Shown one piece after another: positions 59,645-64,000 of a DNA stretch of 64,000 nucleotides. The DNA is from Trichomonas vaginalis G3 (lineage: Eukaryota; Parabasalia; Trichomonadida; Trichomonadidae). Within the stretch, counting starts at the first letter, position 1. The number at the start of each line of letters is the position of its first letter. Location of the stretch: positions 18,891,411 through 18,955,410 of the forward strand of contig NC_067203.1 in assembly GCF_026262505.1 (NCBI RefSeq), written 5' to 3'. The notes beneath the pieces were generated by a model, which was not told where the DNA came from, did no database searches, and worked only from the letters and a program-made list of their open reading frames with translations. Both the position numbers and the translations under genes were made by a program.

Positions 59645-60787
59645 TTATAGTCCTTTTGAATGAAATATTTGTTTCCACAATCTACAACAACGGATTACAC
59701 GTGATAAATCCTCAATTACTTCAGAACTGTTTTTATACTGATGATTTTCAGCCTTGCGTCTAATATCTGTTATCAAAAACGAGTCATCAAGTTTTATATC
59801 AAATGTTATTTTTGGCTTACGTAATAAAGGTAAAACATATTCATCATAATATTCCTTTTGATATAGTTTTAGAATCTTCACTAAAACAAATGGAGAAGTC
59901 ATTAAATGTGCATATCTACTACGTGCTTTTTCAAAATTACTTTTTGCATTTTCAGTTAAGCTGCAGAAGTTATAAACGTTATCGTATGCTTCATTAATTA
60001 AATGATTAGGTAACGAATTAATAGCTTGAAACAGTGTGAATAATGTAACTTCTTTTTCTAAATTCATGTTTCCACCATCATTATGTACTTCAAAATCACT
60101 GATGCCATCAACTATGCTCTGGGCAAGTTTATCGTCAATGTTTACATCTTTGTTTTCATTCATGATAGTCTTTATTTCTTCATTCTTTTGTTCAACTCTT
60201 ACCTTAATATTCAAATCATTTAATATATCATTCACTGTTCTAGTTAATGTTGAATCATAACTTCCGCGAATGAATGAGTATGTTTTTATTGGTTCTGTTG
60301 CATTCTTGCGAACTCTTGAATCAGCCATAACCACTAATGAACGTTTTGAATCATCCATTGAAGTCATGATATCGATATCATAATCATTGCAGGAATAACA
60401 TTTAATCATTCTGTTCGAAACTGCATAGAAGAAATTAGTGTTGCAATAAATGTGAAGACCTCCTGAAGCGGTTTTAACGATAACATCTTTATCCGAAAGT
60501 TTTGATAAAATATCTTTTCTAACTGTTTCTTTAAGTTCATCATTGTACGATTTATTGATATCAACATCTATAATCGTTAAATTTGAAATTTTATTTACTA
60601 ATAAAGCTGTACCAGTTTTCCTTCCTCTTCCTCCATCGTGTTTGAGGTAGTTATGTAAATCAATCTTGTTTTCACCAATTCTTTCGTTGAGGGTTTTAGT
60701 TTCTGCCACAACTAATTCCTCAGCTAATGAATCAATAACTTTTTCATCAGAAACGATATAGTTGCTGTTGTTGTTTGTTGCTGTCAT
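59645..60787 (-). CDS. Primase-polymerase (AEP/prim-pol)-like protein of the nested element
   Basis: The frame (380 codons, ATG at 60787) has the archaeo-eukaryotic primase signature: a metal-binding TIIDVDINKSY (DxD) and VKTASGGLHIYC (sGGxH), followed by DIDIMTSMDD. The C-terminal half is helical and may belong to the primase-helicase linker. It would synthesise primers and perhaps polymerise. Start context is an A/T-rich leader only about 75 bp from the right inverted repeat. Virus-like fossil component. Confidence 0.78.
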   Translation of the reverse strand: MTATNNNSNYIVSDEKVIDSLAEELVVAETKTLNERIGENKIDLHNYLKHDGGRGRKTGTALLVNKISNLTIIDVDINKSYNDELKETVRKDILSKLSDKDVIVKTASGGLHIYCNTNFFYAVSNRMIKCYSCNDYDIDIMTSMDDSKRSLVVMADSRVRKNATEPIKTYSFIRGSYDSTLTRTVNDILNDLNIKVRVEQKNEEIKTIMNENKDVNIDDKLAQSIVDGISDFEVHNDGGNMNLEKEVTLFTLFQAINSLPNHLINEAYDNVYNFCSLTENAKSNFEKARSRYAHLMTSPFVLVKILKLYQKEYYDEYVLPLLRKPKITFDIKLDDSFLITDIRRKAENHQYKNSSEVIEDLSRVIRCCRLWKQIFHSKGL

Positions 60788-60860
60788 TTATATAGGAATA
60801 AAAAAATAAAAATAATTTTAAAACTAACTTTATTTTTGGACTGCATCAAATTTCCAGGAC

Positions 60861-60996
60861 TGTTGTCAAAATGTCATGTTGTCACACTTTTTAAAAGAAG
60901 TTAATTAACCGAGTGACACATGGTGACGTAGTGACACCTTCAGTTATTCAAAAATAATTAATTATTGAATAACCTAAAAACCATTAACGATAAAAT
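60861..60996 (-). repeat. Right terminal inverted repeat of the nested element
   Basis: 136 bp, inverted copy of 58173-58308; its GTCAC boxes lie within 60911-60938. Confidence 0.9.
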
Positions 60997-61144
60997 ATAT
61001 TTTTGGTCGTTTATGACAAAAATAAATGGTTCATTTACTCACAATATTTTTGTACAAAACGACCCCAAACTTTTAACTTCTTTTCTGCAGTTCATCCATT
61101 ACTTCATTACCTAATTAATTACAGACATAAAATATATTTAGTTC

Positions 61145-62234
61145 ATTCGGTACCATGCAAATACAGTCACAAATGGTGGCATGTAATCTTTACCCAAGCC
61201 TGTTGGATTTGTTGTGAAAGTATGGGCATGATTTCCTCCTGGTTCAGTTTGTCGAAAAGTCTTTTTTGTTGAATCGTTATAAGCTGGAGATAAAACATCA
61301 TAACCGGCTTCATAGTCTGAGTTGTATAATGGGTGGTCTCTTAATGAGTGGCTATGGTCGCCAGAAAAGTTTGTAGTTCCTGTATGAGTGTGCGGTGGAA
61401 GGTTTGCTTCTTTAATTTTCTTCGAACTCCTGTTTGCTTTGAATATCTAGCACAGTATAAGAATTTATCTACAATCTGCTTCCACGTACCAAAACCTAAA
61501 ACTGTTGCTGGATTTGTTGAATTCATTGACGTATAAATAGAACCAACAGGATATAATGTTTGAAGTATTTCATTTTTCATGCTTGTAATCACATCATTTA
61601 CTTCCGACTTCTTTGCATAATTTTCATCAACATAAGTTTTATCTGCTTTAAGGTCTAAACATCCTGAAACCCATTCTGTATCAGCTTTAACTTTAAAAGT
61701 CTCCGATGTCCATTCCTTATCCGCCTTCTTCTCTAACTCATCGTTAACATAAGTTTTATCTGCTTTAAGGTCTAAACATCCTGAAACCCATTCTGTATCA
61801 GCTTTAACTTTAAAAGTCTCCGATGTCCATTCATGATACCATTCAACCTTTTCTTTAATTTCATTATCTTTTTCATCAACATAAACCAAATTTGCCTTCT
61901 TATTTAATTCACTATCCACATATTCCTTATCTGCTTTCTTCTCTAACTCACTATCCACATATTCCTTATCCACACTCTTCATTATGTCATTTAGGAAACC
62001 TTCTATGAATTCCTCATTTAAATTAAATCTTCCAATCTTCAAAACTTTAGGAAATGCATTTAATGCGTAATATCTCTGTTCTTCTGGTGGAATTGATGTT
62101 ATATCATCCGTTATTCCTTTAATTTTTGAATTCATAAATAAAATTTCTTTTATATTTGATATCACTGCACCACCTTTGCAAACGAATTCGAAATGGTCAT
62201 TTTTCAATACTATCTCCAAATCTCCATATTTCAA
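61145..62234 (-). pseudogene. Collar/fibre-like protein of the Polinton (broken)
   Basis: Most of the span encodes a coiled repeat based on KADKEYVDSELEKKADK / KADTEWVSGCLDLKADKT units, as in trimeric phage-type fibres. A tail-collar-like domain LYPVGSIYTSMNSTNPATV...FGTWKQI follows, and a His-rich glycine loop region toward the left end. Such collar domains are common in phage fibres and also known in trichomonad Polintons. A receptor-binding fibre role is inferred. Broken, with one or two lesions. Confidence 0.75.
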
Positions 62235-62368
62235 CTTTGCGTTTGTTCTGCCGTCTTTGAATTATATGCATATATGGCGTATGTAATGGTCTGAAGGACT
62301 GGGCGCTTTGCGCCTTAAGTTGTTGTGGTTGCTTGTTTAATCATTTATTATGATTTAAAAATAAATAT

Positions 62369-62620
62369 TTAATCCGTTATCTCATCAGCTATTTTCTCTA
62401 TTTGAAATTGCCATAATATTTCATTCATAAATTCTAAATCACAATCAAATAGGTCAGTTATTCTAAATTTAATATTTGATAAATCTTTTGAATGAAGAAT
62501 AAATGAATTCCCGGATAATTGAAACGGATATGATAAAGAAAATGTGTTTAAGTTGATGGATAAAATGTTTTGTATTGATGGGTAAGAGTTAGGGTCTAAT
62601 GTTTGATGTGAAAATCTCAT
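62369..62620 (-). CDS. Polinton ORF, unknown
   Basis: 83 codons (MRFSHQTLDPNSYPSIQNIL...), Ser/Asn/Phe-rich, beta-like; no family recognised. It lies in the minus-strand gene group beside the collar gene. Confidence 0.4.
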   Translation of the reverse strand: MRFSHQTLDPNSYPSIQNILSINLNTFSLSYPFQLSGNSFILHSKDLSNIKFRITDLFDCDLEFMNEILWQFQIEKIADEITD

Positions 62621-62705
62621 TGGGGTATTAACTTATCACATTTGATTAAAATGAAATTGGAACCAGTGTCAGAATACAAAACATCCCCAACATCTTTTTC
62701 AAAAT

Positions 62706-63077
62706 TTAATATCCCAACAATGAACGAAGATGAGGAGTACAAAATTTAATTTTCAGCGGAAATTTAATAAGGTTATTTATTTCATCAAGTTCAAAAAGTT
62801 TATCAGGTTTTGATTTAAAATTTTCTTCATACCATACGATAAATGATTCATTTAAATAACTTAAAATCATGTTAATATCCCATTTCGCTATCACATTATT
62901 TATATACATATCATACGTTTTTTCAAGGTCATCTTTAATAAATGATATATAATCTGAAGGGTCTAAAAGAATGGGATTAAATTTACCACTCACAGAAACG
63001 AGAGTAACATTATAAATTCCGCTAACTGTTAAATTTAATTCACAGTTATTATTCGAAATAATATTGATAATTGACAT
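62706..63077 (-). CDS. Polinton ORF, unknown
   Basis: 123 codons starting MSIINIISNNNCELNLTVSG, with a beta-sandwich-like first third (LNLTVSGIYNVTLVSVSGKF) and a helical, acidic remainder (SFIKDDLEKTYDMYI). No family recognised; a structural or fibre-accessory protein is possible. Confidence 0.45.
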   Translation of the reverse strand: MSIINIISNNNCELNLTVSGIYNVTLVSVSGKFNPILLDPSDYISFIKDDLEKTYDMYINNVIAKWDINMILSYLNESFIVWYEENFKSKPDKLFELDEINNLIKFPLKIKFCTPHLRSLLGY

Positions 63078-63560
63078 TTTTATTACGATTAAAAATATGG
63101 TAAAGCGTTATTTTCCAGTGATAAATAAAACTAGAATAAGATTACCTCAAGAATTCATAAATTCAACGAATAAGAAATTCATTCATGTTATAAATTTTAG
63201 TGTTTTCAGAAATATGAGTCAGTGTCATATTCATCAACAGTTATATTTCACTTCATTCAAATTTAGTTCAATCAAACCCATATAATGACCATTTCATAAG
63301 ATTTTCAGATGGTATTAAAATGTAATTGATAGATTAAAATATGAACAGATTGACAATATCGAATTTTTGGAATTTTGGTTTAAATATCCGATGGAAAAAA
63401 GATTGAAGTTAAAGATAAAGCTGATACTATAACAAAAACAATTACATGACCGATCCGGATAGTGGGGAACAAAAAGAAATAAAACAAACGATAGAAACTG
63501 GTGAAAGGTCAATTATTATTGATTATGATTCAAAGGATTATTATTCGATAATGTTAATGC
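63064..63560 (+). other. Plus-strand Polinton remnant, unknown
   Basis: Degraded coding-looking sequence (e.g. KRYFPVINKTRIRLPQEFIN and TDPDSGEQKEIKQTIETGER). It may derive from one of the element's virion-type genes, but I cannot assign it. Confidence 0.35.
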
Positions 63561-63567
63561 TTGAATA

Positions 63568-63909
63568 TTAAATAGCCTTAACAAAGAATTTTTCAAGTGA
63601 TATTTTATATTCATCAACTATTTTATTATAAATATCATTATATGTTAAATGAAGTTCAGTTGTTGTTCCGTTCTTTGATATCTTAATTGTGCTAATATCC
63701 TTTATAGGATTTATTTTTGCAACTGTTCCGCAGCATGAAACCTCATCATCTATGAAAAATTGAATCTTAACGTCTGAATCTTGAACATCACAAAGAATGG
63801 CGATAATGTGAATTAATGATTCATAAGGTAAAATAATTAAACCGGATTGGTCAATTAAATTTATTATTGAATCATAATTATTAATTATTATATCACGGTA
63901 AATTTTCAT
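63568..63909 (-). CDS. Polinton ORF, unknown
   Basis: 113 codons (MKIYRDIIINNYDSIINLID...), with a central beta-rich part (VKIQFFIDDEVSCCGTVAKI) and a terminal helix. No family recognised. Confidence 0.45.
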   Translation of the reverse strand: MKIYRDIIINNYDSIINLIDQSGLIILPYESLIHIIAILCDVQDSDVKIQFFIDDEVSCCGTVAKINPIKDISTIKISKNGTTTELHLTYNDIYNKIVDEYKISLEKFFVKAI

Positions 63910-64000
63910 TAATTCAGAATTAATGTCTATTTTATATGGGTTCTCGATGTTTGATGAAAGAGGTGGGGGTATGTTGGATAAGTGGGAATTTCAACAGGTT

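Larger units (their letters stand above)
58173..60996. mobile_element. Nested 2.8-kb primase-helicase element with 136-bp terminal inverted repeats
   Basis: Left repeat 58173-58308 and right repeat 60861-60996 are inverted copies of equal length with only a few differences, both starting (outer end) ATTTTATCGTTAATGG. They enclose only a primase-polymerase-like gene and an SF3 helicase gene, both minus strand. Much of the left repeat is copied once more in tandem (period 128 bp, second unit from 58342). No target-site duplication is evident. It may be an independent replicative element lodged in the Polinton, or a replication cassette of the Polinton itself. Confidence 0.65.
51000..64000. mobile_element. 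Maverick/Polinton fossil (left portion; runs past the window end)
   Basis: A large virus-like DNA transposon of the Polinton family, identified by its protein-primed family-B DNA polymerase region plus a retroviral-type integrase, a collar/fibre-like protein and several small unknown genes. Leftmost genes are on the plus strand; the collar gene and the small ORFs near the right edge are mostly on the minus strand. Capsid, ATPase and protease genes are not visible in this part and would be expected further right. It is broken, with roughly a dozen lesions spread over polymerase, integrase and other genes, and it contains a nested element (58173-60996). The motifs are still easy to read, so decay is moderate rather than ancient. 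Trichomonas genomes carry very many such elements. Confidence 0.88.

Noticed and set aside
1-64000. tRNA, rRNA genes and spliceosomal introns
   Set aside because: By eye I found no tRNA T-loop pattern, no rRNA, and no extended trichomonad-type intron splice motifs. A covariance-model scan would be decisive; I could not run one.

Overview
The window is AT-rich eukaryotic DNA from a trichomonad (parabasalid) protist. Trichomonas or a close relative is my best guess; I cannot settle the species from sequence alone. The evidence is: very large intronless genes packed on both strands; Inr-type initiator motifs (TCAYW) about 10-35 nt before many start codons; stop codons often overlapping TAAA; and the typical trichomonad families (ankyrin proteins with the parabasalid leader domain, Pmp-like beta-helix surface proteins, a BspA-type leucine-rich-repeat relic, a bacterial-type GH25 lysozyme and a Maverick/Polinton).

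Layout. 0.3-22 kb is a gene-dense block, mostly plus strand: GH25 lysozyme, the CCR4-NOT scaffold NOT1, a giant ubiquitin-protease-like protein that appears to have lost its catalytic Cys and His, an FKBP-TPR-like protein, a Rab GTPase, a Pro/Gln-rich protein, a coiled-coil/SH3 protein and a CRM1-type exportin. 22.2-27.2 kb is a gene-free repeat island in which nearly everything can fold into hairpins: a 133-bp satellite (about 14 copies), an 811-bp inverted repeat with a 206-bp spacer, imperfect hairpins spaced about 120 bp apart, and a 69-bp tandem repeat. 27.7-37.2 kb holds fast-evolving families: a stop-broken ankyrin gene, an intact ankyrin gene, two beta-helix surface proteins, and a protein in which the ankyrin-type leader is fused to an Hsp70-type ATPase. 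37.5-50.5 kb returns to cell-biology genes (calcineurin-B-like EF-hand protein, Tctex dynein light chain, MCM2, secreted zinc hydrolase, syntaxin-6-type SNARE, second coiled-coil/SH3 protein) with two relics (ubiquitin protease, BspA) and two copies of a 141-bp MITE-like repeat.

From about 51 kb to the window end lies a decayed Maverick/Polinton fossil that runs off the window: protein-primed family-B polymerase region, integrase, collar/fibre-like protein and several unknown ORFs. Inside it sits a 2.8-kb module with a primase-polymerase-like gene and an SF3 helicase gene, bounded by 136-bp inverted repeats carrying GTCAC iteron-like clusters. It looks like a separate replicative element nested in the Polinton.

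Most interesting: the hairpin island, the leader-Hsp70 fusion, the apparent pseudo-deubiquitinase, and the primase-helicase module with inverted ends.
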